Part shown: one piece after another, positions 51,880 to 60,739 of the stretch
How positions within the stretch are numbered: position 1 is the stretch's first letter
How the letters are laid out: each line of letters begins with the position of its first letter
Assembly: GCF_001044235.1 (NCBI RefSeq)
Contig: NZ_JYNL01000064.1
Location: forward strand, 733,502-797,501
Origin: Mycolicibacterium chlorophenolicum
GTDB taxonomy: Bacteria; Actinomycetota; Actinomycetes; Mycobacteriales; Mycobacteriaceae
Direction: 5' to 3'
Length of the DNA stretch: 64,000 nucleotides
The notes under the pieces: model-generated
Told to the model about the DNA's origin: nothing
Seen by the model: only the letters and a program-made list of their open reading frames with translations
Database searches by the model: none
Program-made: the position numbers and the translations under genes

Positions 51880-53862
51880 TCAGTTCCAGATGCGGACGCG
51901 CCGTTCCGGTTCCAGGTACAGCTCGTCGCTCTCGCCGACCTCGAACGCCTCGTAGAACGCGTCCATGTTGCGGACCACGCCGTTGCAGCGGAACTCCGGC
52001 GGCGAATGCGGATCGATCGCCAGTCGCCGAATCGCCTCGGCCTCACGGGATTTCGTGCGCCACACCTGCGCCCATCCGAAGAACACCCGCTGCTCGCCGG
52101 TCAGCCCGTCGATGACCGGCGCCGGCCGGCCCTTCAGCGACAGGCGGTAGGCCAGCAGCGCGATCGACAGGCCGCCGAGATCACCGATGTTCTCGCCGAC
52201 GGTGAACGCACCGTTGACGTGGTGCGACGAATCCAGCCCGCGCGGCGTGAACTGCTCGTACTGCTCGATCAGCGCGGTGGTGCGCGCCCCGAACTCGGCC
52301 CGATCCTCGTCGGTCCACCAGTCCACCAGGTTGCCGTCGCCGTCGTACTTGGCGCCCTGATCGTCGAAGCCGTGCCCGATCTCGTGTCCGATCACCGCGC
52401 CGATGCCGCCGTAGTTGGCGGCGTCGTCGGCCTCGGCGTCGAAGAACGGCGGCTGCAGAATCGCTGCGGGGAACACGATCTCGTTCATCCCGGGGTTGTA
52501 GTACGCGTTGACGGTCTGCGGGGTCATGAACCACTCGTCGCGGTCCACCGGGCCGCCGAGCTTGGCCAGGTCGCGGTCGTACTCCAGCGCGTGGCCCCGC
52601 ACGTAGTTGCCGTAGAGGTCGTCACGCGCGATCACCAGCGACGAATAGTCGCGCCACTTCGCGGGATAACCGATCTTCGGCGTGAACTTGTCGAGCTTGG
52701 CGTGCGCCTTCTGCCGGGTCTGCGGCGTCATCCACTCGAGGGTGTCGATACTGACGCGGTAGGCCTCGCGCAGATTGGCCACCAGCTCGTCCATCCGCGC
52801 CTTGGCCTGCGGCGGGAAGTACCGCTCGACGTAGAGCCGGCCCAGTGCGTCGCCCATCAGGGCTTCGACCACCGAGACGCCCCGCTTCCAGCGGGCCCGG
52901 ATCTCCTCGGTGCCCGAGAGCAGCCGCCCGTAGAACGCGAAGTCCTCGGCCACCAGCTCATCGCTGAGCAGCGACGCCCGGGCGTGGATCAGCCGCCACT
53001 GCAACCAGGTCTTCCACGTCGCCAGATCCACGTCGGACCACAGTGTCGCGAACGCGGTCAGGAAGTCGGGCTGGCGCACCACGATTTCGGCGGCCGCCTC
53101 CTCCGACGCCCCCAGCGCGGTCAGCCAGCCCCGCCACTCGAACCCGGGCGCCTCGGAGGTCACGTCGGCGAACGTGCGCAGGTTGTAGGTCAGGTCGGCG
53201 TCGCGGCGCTTCACCACGTCCCAGTGCGCCGCGGCGATCCGGGTCTCCAGCGCGACGATGGCCTCCGCCGTCTCACTGTGGTCGCCGCCGTACACGAGCG
53301 CGAACATCGCCGCGATGTGGCCGGGATAGGCCGCCAGGATCTCGGCGTGCCGCTCCTCACGGAAGTACGACTCGTCGGGCAGCCCGATGCCCGACTGCGT
53401 CAGGTGCAGCAGGTAGCGGCTGGAATTCTTGGAATCGGTGTCCACGTACAGGCCGGCGCCCCCGCCGACGCCGGTGCGCTGCAACGCCCCGAGCACCGCG
53501 GCCAGCTCCTCGGGGCTCTCGGCGGCGTCGATCGTCGCCAGCTCCGCGAGCAGCGGCGCCAGACCGCGCTCGCGGATGGTGTCCTCGTCCATGAAGCTGG
53601 CGTACAGATCGCCGATGCGCTGCTGGTCGGTCCCCTCCGGTGCGTGTGCGTCGGCTGCCTCGGTGATGAGGTCGCGGATCTGCTCCTCGGCGCGGTCGTA
53701 CAGCGTGCGGAACGCACCGTCGGTGGCCCGGTCCGCGGGGATCTGATACTCCGCGAGCCAGCGGCCGTTGACGTGACCGAACAGGTCGTCCTGGGGCCGG
53801 GCGGAGTCGTCGACGTAGCGCAGATCGATACCGGACTTGAGGGAGGTCGCTTCTACCGTCAC
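51880..53862 (-). CDS. zmp1: Zinc metalloprotease, M13/neprilysin family (Zmp1-like)
   Basis: M13 peptidase of 660 residues. Zinc site HEIGHGFDDQGAKYDGDGN near residue 490 with the downstream GENIGDLGGLSIA (third ligand Glu), and the C-terminal RVRIWN. N-terminal helical domain typical of neprilysins. No signal peptide, as in Rv0198c, yet the M. tuberculosis protein is found outside the cell. The GTG at 53862 was chosen for the AAGGA upstream; an upstream extension is unlikely. Divergent from the Rv0199-like gene. Confidence 0.93.
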   Translation of the reverse strand: MTVEATSLKSGIDLRYVDDSARPQDDLFGHVNGRWLAEYQIPADRATDGAFRTLYDRAEEQIRDLITEAADAHAPEGTDQQRIGDLYASFMDEDTIRERGLAPLLAELATIDAAESPEELAAVLGALQRTGVGGGAGLYVDTDSKNSSRYLLHLTQSGIGLPDESYFREERHAEILAAYPGHIAAMFALVYGGDHSETAEAIVALETRIAAAHWDVVKRRDADLTYNLRTFADVTSEAPGFEWRGWLTALGASEEAAAEIVVRQPDFLTAFATLWSDVDLATWKTWLQWRLIHARASLLSDELVAEDFAFYGRLLSGTEEIRARWKRGVSVVEALMGDALGRLYVERYFPPQAKARMDELVANLREAYRVSIDTLEWMTPQTRQKAHAKLDKFTPKIGYPAKWRDYSSLVIARDDLYGNYVRGHALEYDRDLAKLGGPVDRDEWFMTPQTVNAYYNPGMNEIVFPAAILQPPFFDAEADDAANYGGIGAVIGHEIGHGFDDQGAKYDGDGNLVDWWTDEDRAEFGARTTALIEQYEQFTPRGLDSSHHVNGAFTVGENIGDLGGLSIALLAYRLSLKGRPAPVIDGLTGEQRVFFGWAQVWRTKSREAEAIRRLAIDPHSPPEFRCNGVVRNMDAFYEAFEVGESDELYLEPERRVRIWN

Positions 53863-53902
53863 CCCGACATCCTTCCAGAAACGCCCGGGTACCCTCACCC
53901 GC

Positions 53903-54493
53903 ATGCCTGTTGACCAGCCCGAATCGCAACGCGGCGAGGAGGCGCCCCGCGTCGTCAGCGTCTACGGCATCGCCTCGGCGGTGCTGGCCCTCGTCGCGGT
54001 GGCCGCCGTCGTGCTCGCCGCGCTGATCTGGAACGCCCACCGCGGCGACACCGACGAACGGGCCTACCGCACCCGGGTGCTGCAGGCCGCCGCCGAGTGG
54101 ACCGGTGTGCTGATCAACATGAACGCCGACTCGGTGGACGCGGATCTGAACACGTTGCACGAGGGCACCGTCGGGCAGCTGAACACCGACTTCGAGGCGA
54201 CCGTCGAGCCGTACCGCAAGCTGGTGCGCACGCTCAAGGCGCGCACCACGGGGCAGATCAACGCCGTCGCGATCGAGACGATCCACCACGACCAGCCCGG
54301 CGCACCGCCGCCGGCGCCGCGGTCGGACCTGTCCGGGCTGGCCGCGCGCACCGACACCGTCATGGTCATCGCGACGTCGGTGAGCGAGAACGCCGGGACC
54401 GAGGCGCCGCAGACGGTGCGCTGGACGCTGCGCATGGACGTGTCCGACGTCGACGGCAGACTGCTGATCTCGCGGCTGGAACCGATCCGATGA
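53903..54493 (+). CDS. Mce-associated-type membrane protein (Rv0199-like)
   Basis: 196 residues: one transmembrane helix (GIASAVLALVAVAAVVLAALI) and an extracytoplasmic Mce-associated domain ending RLEPIR. Same fold as the mas1 proteins. Rv0199 has been tied to Mce transport (OmamA-type accessory proteins belong to this family). TACCCT ends 7 bases before the ATG, so a leaderless transcript is likely. Co-translated with the next gene (ATGA). Confidence 0.86.
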   Translation: MPVDQPESQRGEEAPRVVSVYGIASAVLALVAVAAVVLAALIWNAHRGDTDERAYRTRVLQAAAEWTGVLINMNADSVDADLNTLHEGTVGQLNTDFEATVEPYRKLVRTLKARTTGQINAVAIETIHHDQPGAPPPAPRSDLSGLAARTDTVMVIATSVSENAGTEAPQTVRWTLRMDVSDVDGRLLISRLEPIR

Positions 54494-55179
54494 GGAACCT
54501 GCTGCGCGTCCTGCTGTTCGACGTCCTCGCCCCGGCGGCCGCCGTGGCGGCGCTGATCTATCTCGGGGTCGCGCTGGCATGGCCGCTGTGGTGGGTGTCG
54601 GTGTGTTCGGTGCTGTGCCTGCTGGTGGTGCAGGCGGTGATCGTCAACGTCGTGCTGGCGCGCCGCGACGGCGTCACCGTGGGCACCGACGACGACGGAC
54701 CCGGCCTGCGCCTGGCCGTGATGGGCACCGCGACGGCGGCGCTCGTGGCCGCCGCCGTGGTCGGTTACACGCAGTGGACGGTGCCCGACCGCACGCTGCG
54801 CGAGGACAGCGCCGCGGTGACGGGCATCGCCAGCAGCGTGGCCGAGGCGTCGGCGACGTTCACGCCGCAGAACCCGACGGCCTCGATCGACCGCGCCGCG
54901 CAGATGATGACCTCCGAGAGCGCCGACCGCTTCAAGAACGACTTCGCCGGGGTGGCCAAGGACCTGGGCAGCCGCAACGTCTCCGCCCAGGCGAGCACGG
55001 TGTCAGCCGGCGTCGAGGCGATCGGGCCGCAGGCGGCCAGCGTCGCGGTCGTCCTGCGCGGCACCCAGACCTCGCCGGGCAAGCCGGCCGACACGGCGGT
55101 GCTGGCACTGCGCGTCACGCTGTCGAAGACCGATGGACGCTGGCTGGTCGAGGACGTCTCGCCGATCCACTCGCGGTAG
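54490..55179 (+). CDS. Mce-associated-type membrane protein (Rv0200-like)
   Basis: 229 residues with two or three N-terminal transmembrane helices (about 10-50, 70-95) and a C-terminal Mce-associated domain (SSVAEASATFTPQNPTASID, VEDVSPIHSR). ATG overlaps the previous stop. A strong hairpin follows. Inferred accessory role in Mce-type lipid transport. Confidence 0.85.
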   Translation: MRNLLRVLLFDVLAPAAAVAALIYLGVALAWPLWWVSVCSVLCLLVVQAVIVNVVLARRDGVTVGTDDDGPGLRLAVMGTATAALVAAAVVGYTQWTVPDRTLREDSAAVTGIASSVAEASATFTPQNPTASIDRAAQMMTSESADRFKNDFAGVAKDLGSRNVSAQASTVSAGVEAIGPQAASVAVVLRGTQTSPGKPADTAVLALRVTLSKTDGRWLVEDVSPIHSR

Positions 55180-55187
55180 AGAAGCCA

Positions 55188-55216
55188 GGGCTGTGATCGG
55201 CCGCCGATCGCAGCCC
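55188..55216. terminator. Bidirectional terminator hairpin
   Basis: GGGCTGTGATCGG pairs with CCGATCGCAGCCC across a 3-base loop: 13 bp with one G-T pair. It lies between the convergent Rv0200-like and Rv0201c-like genes and can serve both. Confidence 0.7.
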
Positions 55217-55241
55217 GGAATGCGCTTCCGCGGGAAAGGGG

Positions 55242-55736
55242 CTAGTGCCCGGGGCGCTGGGAGCGCATCTTGGCGAAGCGCTCGGAGAGCCGGCCCATCC
55301 GGATCATCAGCGACGCCGGCGGGCTGACCTTGCCGCCCAGGTAGGCGGCGAAGTCGGCGGCGGGCACCCCGATGCGGGAGGCGAACTCCTGCTCACCGAG
55401 CCCCGACCGGTCCAGCAGCAGCCGGACGTGGCGGGCCACCTCGGCGCACTCGTTGGCCTCGAGGTGTTCGCGGGTGCGCACCAGCACCTCCGACATCGCC
55501 CGGGACACCCCGTAGGGCTCGGCGGTCTCGAGGACCTCCTCGACCTGACGGGCCGTCCGGCCGTAGGGATCGCGCTTGATCGCCACCACGATGCGCTGCC
55601 ACACGCTCAGATCGTCGTGTTCGAGGGCGGCGCGGATCGCGGCCGTCGGCCAGAACTCGACGGGCCGGTCGTCGGAGTGCGGGCCCCGGGACTGCCCGCC
55701 GGCCTCAGAGAAGCGAGGTTCCGACGACACAGTCAC
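55242..55736 (-). CDS. Helix-turn-helix protein (Rv0201c-like)
   Basis: 164 residues. N-terminal RPVEFWPTAAIRAALEHDDL and a C-terminal HTH-like region (LLDRSGLGEQEFASRIGVPAADFAAYLGGKVSPP) of the Xre/lambda type. The GTG start overlaps the mmpL11 stop by 4 bp, so it is co-transcribed with mmpL11. Role unknown; DNA binding is inferred from the HTH. Confidence 0.8.
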   Translation of the reverse strand: MTVSSEPRFSEAGGQSRGPHSDDRPVEFWPTAAIRAALEHDDLSVWQRIVVAIKRDPYGRTARQVEEVLETAEPYGVSRAMSEVLVRTREHLEANECAEVARHVRLLLDRSGLGEQEFASRIGVPAADFAAYLGGKVSPPASLMIRMGRLSERFAKMRSQRPGH

Positions 55737-58651
55737 CTCGCCTCCTCCAGCATGGCCACCGCCACGGACAGGCACCGCTGCCTGACCCTGGCCCAGTCGG
55801 TCTCCGCGTCGGCGCCCGAGGATGCGATGTCGGGCCCGTCGGAAGGCCGGGGATCGGCCAGGCGGCGCACCAGCTGGGTGGCCACCCAGTGCTCGCGCGC
55901 CGGTTGACCACAGTAGTACCGGTCCATGCCCGTCAGCACTTCCGCCGCGGTGTGCGTGTCCATTGAGGCCACGAGGTCGGCGAAGTCCGAGTAGTCGCGG
56001 GCGCCGTTGCGTTCCATGATCAGGAAGCTCTTCAGCCGCAGCGTCTCGGCGCCGGTCGGGATCTGCAACCGGTCACCGGTGGGCAGCAGCACGTTCGTGG
56101 TCTCCATCGGGCTGATCCGCTCCAGCGGCGGATGTCCCGATTGTGAGGCGGCGCCCCTCTCCACGGCCAGCGCGTCGAGCGCCACGTCGAGCCGGCCCCG
56201 CCACATCGTCACCGGATGCTTGGGCAGCTTCACCGCGACCGTCTTGCCGTGGGCCCGGTTGCCGATGGTCGCGGGCACCCGGCCCTCGCTCTTCAGGCGT
56301 CCGGGGACCAGCTTGCCGCACGGCTGGCAGCCGCTGAACGCCAGCGGGTCGGCTACCGTGATGGCCTGCGGTGCAAGGGTTTTCAGCTTGGCCGCGGACT
56401 TGACGACGGTGCGCAGATCGGCACCCGACGGCGCGAGTGCGGAGATGTCGTCGGGGATGATGATCAGGTCGCCGATGTCGGCCTTGGGCAGCGGCTTCTC
56501 GAAGTCGACCGACGGAAGCACGCGGTCGAGCCAGCGCGGCAGCCACCAGTTCCACTCGTCGAACATCGCCATCAGCGCGGGCACCAGCACCAGCCGCACC
56601 ACCGTCGCGTCCACCGCGATCGCGACTGCGCACGCCACGCCGAGCTGGGCCACCAGCGGCATGCCGGCGAACGCGAACCCGATGAACACCGCGATCATGA
56701 TCAGCGCGGCGCTGGTGATGGTGCGCGCGCTGGTGGACACGCCGTAGGCGACCGCGTCGCGGGTGTTGCCGGTCTGCAGGAACCGTTCCCGGATCCGGGT
56801 GAGCAGAAAGATCTCGTAGTCCATCGACAGGCCGAAGGTCAGCGCGAGCACCAGCGGCGGGATCGTGCTGTCCAGCGACGAGATCTGCTTGAAGCCCAGG
56901 TCGGCCAGCCAGCCCCACTGGAACACCACCACCAGGCTGCCGTAGGCCGCCGCGACCGACAGCACCGTCATCACCACGCCCTTGAGCGCCAGGAACACCG
57001 AGCGGATCGAGATCAGCAGCATCACGAACGCGATCAGCGCGACGAACAAGAACACCAGCGGCTGGATCTGGGCCACTCGGTCGTCGAAGTCCTTGATCAG
57101 GGCGGTCGGCCCGCCGACGTAGATCTGCGCGGCGTTGCCGGCGACCGGCGGCAGCTGCTCCCGCATCCAGTCCACGGTGTCGCGGGAGCCCATGTCCTCG
57201 GGGTCCACGGACAGCACCGCCGACAGCAGCGCGCTGCGGTAGTCCTGGCCGAACACCGGCGGCGTCACCGACACGGTGTTGGGCGCCTGGGCCATCTTCT
57301 GCCTGATCGACGCGAGCAGCGGCTCCTTGGCCGGCGCCGAGGCCGCGTTGCCGTCCGGGAACGTCACCAGCACCCGGACGGGACCGAGCGCACCGGGGCC
57401 CAGGGCCTCGGCCGCGGCGTTGACGCCGCCCCGGATCTCGTGGGTGGGATCGAACTGCCGCTGCATGCTGTTGCCGAGCATCATCGAGAACGCCGGCGCG
57501 GCCAGCGCCAGCAACACCGCGGCCGCGCCGAGCGCCGACACCCAGGGCCGGCGCATCACCCAGCCGGTCCAGCGGGTCCAGAACTTTGACTGCGTCGCCT
57601 CCACTCCGCGGCCCCAATGCAGGTACGAGGAGCGGCGCGCGGCCCGGCGCCCGAACGTGGCCAGCACGGCCGGGGTCAGCGTCGTCGACGTGAGCACCGC
57701 GACCGCGACGGCGAGGATCGCGCCGGTGGCCATCGAGCGCAGCACCGGGGTGTTGATCAGGTAGATACCGGTGACCGACGCGATCACCGTGAGGCCGGAC
57801 AGCACCACCGCCAGTCCGGAGGTCGCCATCGCGGCGTCCGCGGCGTCCTCGGGTTCCCGGCCGGCACGCAGCTCCTCCCGGAACCGCATCAGGATGAACA
57901 GCGAGTAGTCGATGGCCACCGCGATGCCGAACATCGACACCGTCGAGGTGACGAACACCGACATCGTCGTGTAACTCGACAGCAGGAAGACGAGCCCCAT
58001 CGTCACCACGACGGTGCAGATGCCCAGCAGCAGCGGCATCGCCGCGGCGGCCAGCGACCCGAAGACCGCCAGCAGGATCACCAGGACGATCGGGAAGTTC
58101 CACTTCTCGGCCTGCGCGATGTCGTGTTTGGTGGCCAGCGTGGCGGCCGCACCCAGCGCGCCCTGGCCGATGACGTAGAGGCGGACCTTGCCGTTCTCCG
58201 TCTCGCCGGGTTCGTCGCCGTCGATGCCGACCTTCTCGCGCAGCTGTTTGGCGACGTCGACGGCGCCGGTGTTCTCGAACCCCAACTGCAGCGTGATGAC
58301 GTAGGGCCGGTCGGGCTGCGGGGGCGGCTGGGCCGGGTTGGGCATGATCGTGACGCTCGGCACCTCGCGCGCGATGGCCTCCAGGCGCGCGACCGCGGCG
58401 TTCATGTCGTCGAACGAGGCGTCCGGGCGGGGCGCGGCGACCAGCGCGAGCGGGGAGGCGCCCTGGTCAGGAAACTGCGCCTCCAGCTGGCGCTGGACGT
58501 AGAGCGACTGCGAACCCTCGACCTCGAAGCCGCCGCCGGTCAGATTGCCCGACTGGTTCATCGCGAGGTAGATCGAGGGCACCAGCAGCAGCAGCCACAC
58601 GGCGAACACCGCCCAGCGGAATCTGCGCAGGTTGCTGCTCACGCGCATCAT
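55733..58651 (-). CDS. mmpL11: MmpL11 RND-family membrane transporter
   Basis: RND transporter of 972 residues (Rv0202c is 966) exporting mycolate esters such as monomeromycolyl diacylglycerol, and linked to haem uptake in M. tuberculosis. It opens MMRVSSNLRRFRW as in the M. tuberculosis protein, has two MMPL domains with 11-12 helices (FVTSTVSMFGIAVAIDYSLF; TFGLSMDYEIFLLTRIRERF), and a long cytoplasmic C-terminal domain ending CLSVAVAMLEEAR. The ATG at 58651 matches the known start. A perfect 17-bp palindrome lies 37 bp upstream. Confidence 0.95.
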   Translation of the reverse strand: MMRVSSNLRRFRWAVFAVWLLLLVPSIYLAMNQSGNLTGGGFEVEGSQSLYVQRQLEAQFPDQGASPLALVAAPRPDASFDDMNAAVARLEAIAREVPSVTIMPNPAQPPPQPDRPYVITLQLGFENTGAVDVAKQLREKVGIDGDEPGETENGKVRLYVIGQGALGAAATLATKHDIAQAEKWNFPIVLVILLAVFGSLAAAAMPLLLGICTVVVTMGLVFLLSSYTTMSVFVTSTVSMFGIAVAIDYSLFILMRFREELRAGREPEDAADAAMATSGLAVVLSGLTVIASVTGIYLINTPVLRSMATGAILAVAVAVLTSTTLTPAVLATFGRRAARRSSYLHWGRGVEATQSKFWTRWTGWVMRRPWVSALGAAAVLLALAAPAFSMMLGNSMQRQFDPTHEIRGGVNAAAEALGPGALGPVRVLVTFPDGNAASAPAKEPLLASIRQKMAQAPNTVSVTPPVFGQDYRSALLSAVLSVDPEDMGSRDTVDWMREQLPPVAGNAAQIYVGGPTALIKDFDDRVAQIQPLVFLFVALIAFVMLLISIRSVFLALKGVVMTVLSVAAAYGSLVVVFQWGWLADLGFKQISSLDSTIPPLVLALTFGLSMDYEIFLLTRIRERFLQTGNTRDAVAYGVSTSARTITSAALIMIAVFIGFAFAGMPLVAQLGVACAVAIAVDATVVRLVLVPALMAMFDEWNWWLPRWLDRVLPSVDFEKPLPKADIGDLIIIPDDISALAPSGADLRTVVKSAAKLKTLAPQAITVADPLAFSGCQPCGKLVPGRLKSEGRVPATIGNRAHGKTVAVKLPKHPVTMWRGRLDVALDALAVERGAASQSGHPPLERISPMETTNVLLPTGDRLQIPTGAETLRLKSFLIMERNGARDYSDFADLVASMDTHTAAEVLTGMDRYYCGQPAREHWVATQLVRRLADPRPSDGPDIASSGADAETDWARVRQRCLSVAVAMLEEAR

Positions 58652-58687
58652 GAACTGCTGGATGGGAACTCCCCACTTTCTCCCCGG

Positions 58688-58704
58688 CCTTTCGTAGCGA
58701 AAGG
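58688..58704. promoter_or_regulatory. Palindrome upstream of mmpL11, candidate operator
   Basis: CCTTTCG-TAG-CGAAAGG: perfect 7-base arms. TetR-family regulators control mmpL genes in M. tuberculosis; which protein would bind here is unknown. The remaining gap to 58919 shows nothing else clear. Confidence 0.5.
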
Positions 58705-58919
58705 GTACAGCAGCGACCTGTTCGCCGACCGCGCTGAACAGTCCTGCCAGAGATGCCTCATGCAGCTTTAATGCAGCGCCGGTGGCCGTCTCGATTGGGC
58801 ACCGGGCCACGGCGATGGCACGATGGCCCCGACGAGGTTCGTCGGTCGGGGATTCTTTGCTGTTGACCGTACGACGTTTGCGGGGCGTGTGGGCGCCCGC
58901 AGACCGTGAGGAGTTCGTG

Positions 58920-59429
58920 ATGAAAGCACCCTCGGGTTTCACCGCGCGCCGGACCGGCGCCGCGCTGGCAGCGGCGTTCGCCGTCGGTGCGGGTGCGGTG
59001 CTGTTGACCGGGCCGGCGGCGCCGACGGGGCAGGCCGCGCCCGACCCGTGCGCGGCCAGCGAGGTCGCCAAGACCGCAGGGTCGGTGGCCACCAGCACCG
59101 GCGCCTACCTGGAGACGCATCCGCAGACCAACCAGGCGCTGACGCTGATCACCCAGCAGCAGAGCGGCCCGCAGTCGCTCGGCGCGCTGAAGTCCTACTT
59201 CGACGCCAATCCGCTCGTCGCCGCCGATCTGCAGCGGCTGCAGCAACCGCTGACGGCGCTGGCCGGGCGGTGCAAGCTGCCCGTGACGCTGCCGCAGCTC
59301 CTCGGGCTGATGCAGGCCGCTCAGCCCGCCGCGCAGCCGTCGGCCCCCGCCGCCCCGGCGACGTCACCGGCCGCGCAGAGCGTCGGCGTCGGCTCCGCCG
59401 AGGCCGCCACCGCGCCGCCGCTGCGCTGA
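58920..59429 (+). CDS. Exported haem-binding protein, Rv0203-like (copy 1)
   Basis: 169 residues. A signal peptide ends near GQAAP (about residue 40); mature part begins DPCAASEVAKTAGSVATSTG. Y-x3-H in GAYLETHPQ matches the Tyr59/His63 haem ligands of Rv0203. Two Cys (DPC, GRC) can form the family disulphide. It has a longer Ala/Pro-rich tail (about residues 130-165) than copy 2. GGAG lies before the ATG. It lies beside mmpL11, as in M. tuberculosis, where it passes haem to MmpL11. Confidence 0.85.
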   Translation: MKAPSGFTARRTGAALAAAFAVGAGAVLLTGPAAPTGQAAPDPCAASEVAKTAGSVATSTGAYLETHPQTNQALTLITQQQSGPQSLGALKSYFDANPLVAADLQRLQQPLTALAGRCKLPVTLPQLLGLMQAAQPAAQPSAPAAPATSPAAQSVGVGSAEAATAPPLR

Positions 59430-59566
59430 CCGCCGGAGCGGTTTTCTCACGATTGGTTAATTGCTCGGCGGGAAACTCGGCTGCCGGTCTGCTTAGCTTC
59501 CTAGGATGGTCTCAGGTCGGCCACCGACACGGTGCCGGCTGTCCACCTCTTGATGAAGGAGACTTC

Positions 59567-59965
59567 ATGTTGATCTCGGGCCCCATCCTGCGCCGCGCCG
59601 TCGCCGGCGCACTGGGCGCGGGCGCGGTCACCGGCGCCTCGCTGTTCGGGGTGCTCGCCGCCGCGCCGATGGCGTCGGCTCAGCCGGCCCTTCCGCCGAA
59701 CTGCACCGCGGCCGACTTCGCCGGGGTGGCCTCCGGCGTCTCGGCGTCGACGTCGGCCTACCTGTTCACCCATCCCGAGGTCAACGACTTCTTCTCCGGG
59801 CTGCAAGGCCTGCCCCCCGACCAGCTGCGCAGCAAGGTCGTCGACTACATGAACGCCAACCCCCAGGTCAAGGCTGAGTTGACCTCCATCCGGCAGCCGC
59901 TGGTCGACATCAAGAACCGGTGCGGCTTCTCGGAGGGCGACCGCAACGGACCGCTGTTCCCGTAG
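59567..59965 (+). CDS. Exported haem-binding protein, Rv0203-like (copy 2)
   Basis: 132 residues, near the Rv0203 length. Signal peptide to MASAQ (about residue 38), Cys in PPNCTAADF and KNRCGF, and Y-x3-H in SAYLFTHPEVN. No second His at the Rv0203 His89 position. AAGGAG stands six bases before the ATG. Tandem with copy 1 across a 137-base gap. Function as haem carrier is inferred from the family. Confidence 0.87.
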   Translation: MLISGPILRRAVAGALGAGAVTGASLFGVLAAAPMASAQPALPPNCTAADFAGVASGVSASTSAYLFTHPEVNDFFSGLQGLPPDQLRSKVVDYMNANPQVKAELTSIRQPLVDIKNRCGFSEGDRNGPLFP

Positions 59966-59970
59966 ACGCG

Positions 59971-60717
59971 ATGCGAGACAGGGTGGATGCTTCGCCCACT
60001 CGTGGGGGAGAGCTGTCCGCCCAGGACGGCGCGGGTCGGACGGTGCTGATGGTGGACGACGACCCGGATGTCCGCACCTCGGTGGCCCGGGGTCTGCGGC
60101 ATTCGGGGTTCGACGTGCGCGTCGCGGCGACGGGGAAAGAGGCGCTGCGGCTGCTGTCCAGCGAATCGCACGATGCGCTGGTACTCGACGTGCAGATGCC
60201 CGAACTCGACGGCGTCGCGGTGGTGACGGCGCTGCGCGCACTGGGCAACGACATCCCGATCTGCGTGCTGTCGGCGCGCGACACCGTCAACGACCGGATC
60301 GCGGGTCTGGAGGCCGGCGCCGACGACTACCTGACCAAACCGTTCGACCTCGGTGAGCTGGTGGCCCGGCTGCACGCGCTGCTGCGCCGGGCGCACAACT
60401 CCGACCCCACCTCCGACACCATGACGGTCGGGTCGCTGACCATCGACACGTCCCGCCGGCTGGTGTTCGTCGCCGGCGAACGGGTCGACCTCACCAAGCG
60501 GGAGTTCGACCTGCTCGCCGCGCTGGCCGAGAACGCGGGGGTGGTGCTGAGCCGCCAGCGTCTGCTGGAACTGGTGTGGGGCTACGACTTCGACGTCGAC
60601 ACCAACGTCGCCGACGTCTTCGTGTCCTACCTGCGGCGCAAGCTCGAGCGCGACGGACTGCCGCGCGTCATCCACACCGTGCGCGGGATCGGCTACGTGC
60701 TGCGGGAAGAGCCGTGA
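59971..60717 (+). CDS. OmpR/PhoB-type response regulator, PrrA-like
   Basis: 248 residues: receiver domain at about 25-140 (LMVDDDPDVRTS, phosphoacceptor Asp in VLDVQMPELDG, Lys in DYLTKPFD) and a C-terminal winged helix at about 150-245 (LTKREFDLLAALAENAGVVLSRQ, WGYDFDVDTNVADVFVSYLRRKLE). The sequence resembles PrrA of M. tuberculosis. ATG at 59971 begins 5 bases after the haem-protein stop; a read-through mRNA is possible. Forms a pair with the following kinase. Confidence 0.9.
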   Translation: MRDRVDASPTRGGELSAQDGAGRTVLMVDDDPDVRTSVARGLRHSGFDVRVAATGKEALRLLSSESHDALVLDVQMPELDGVAVVTALRALGNDIPICVLSARDTVNDRIAGLEAGADDYLTKPFDLGELVARLHALLRRAHNSDPTSDTMTVGSLTIDTSRRLVFVAGERVDLTKREFDLLAALAENAGVVLSRQRLLELVWGYDFDVDTNVADVFVSYLRRKLERDGLPRVIHTVRGIGYVLREEP

Positions 60718-60739
60718 GAAGTCAGCGCCCGGTTCGCCG

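Noticed and set aside
59490..59515. Possible IdeR iron box (TTAGCTTCCTAGG) before the second haem carrier
   Set aside because: It lacks the full 19-bp dyad of an iron box; symmetry is poor.
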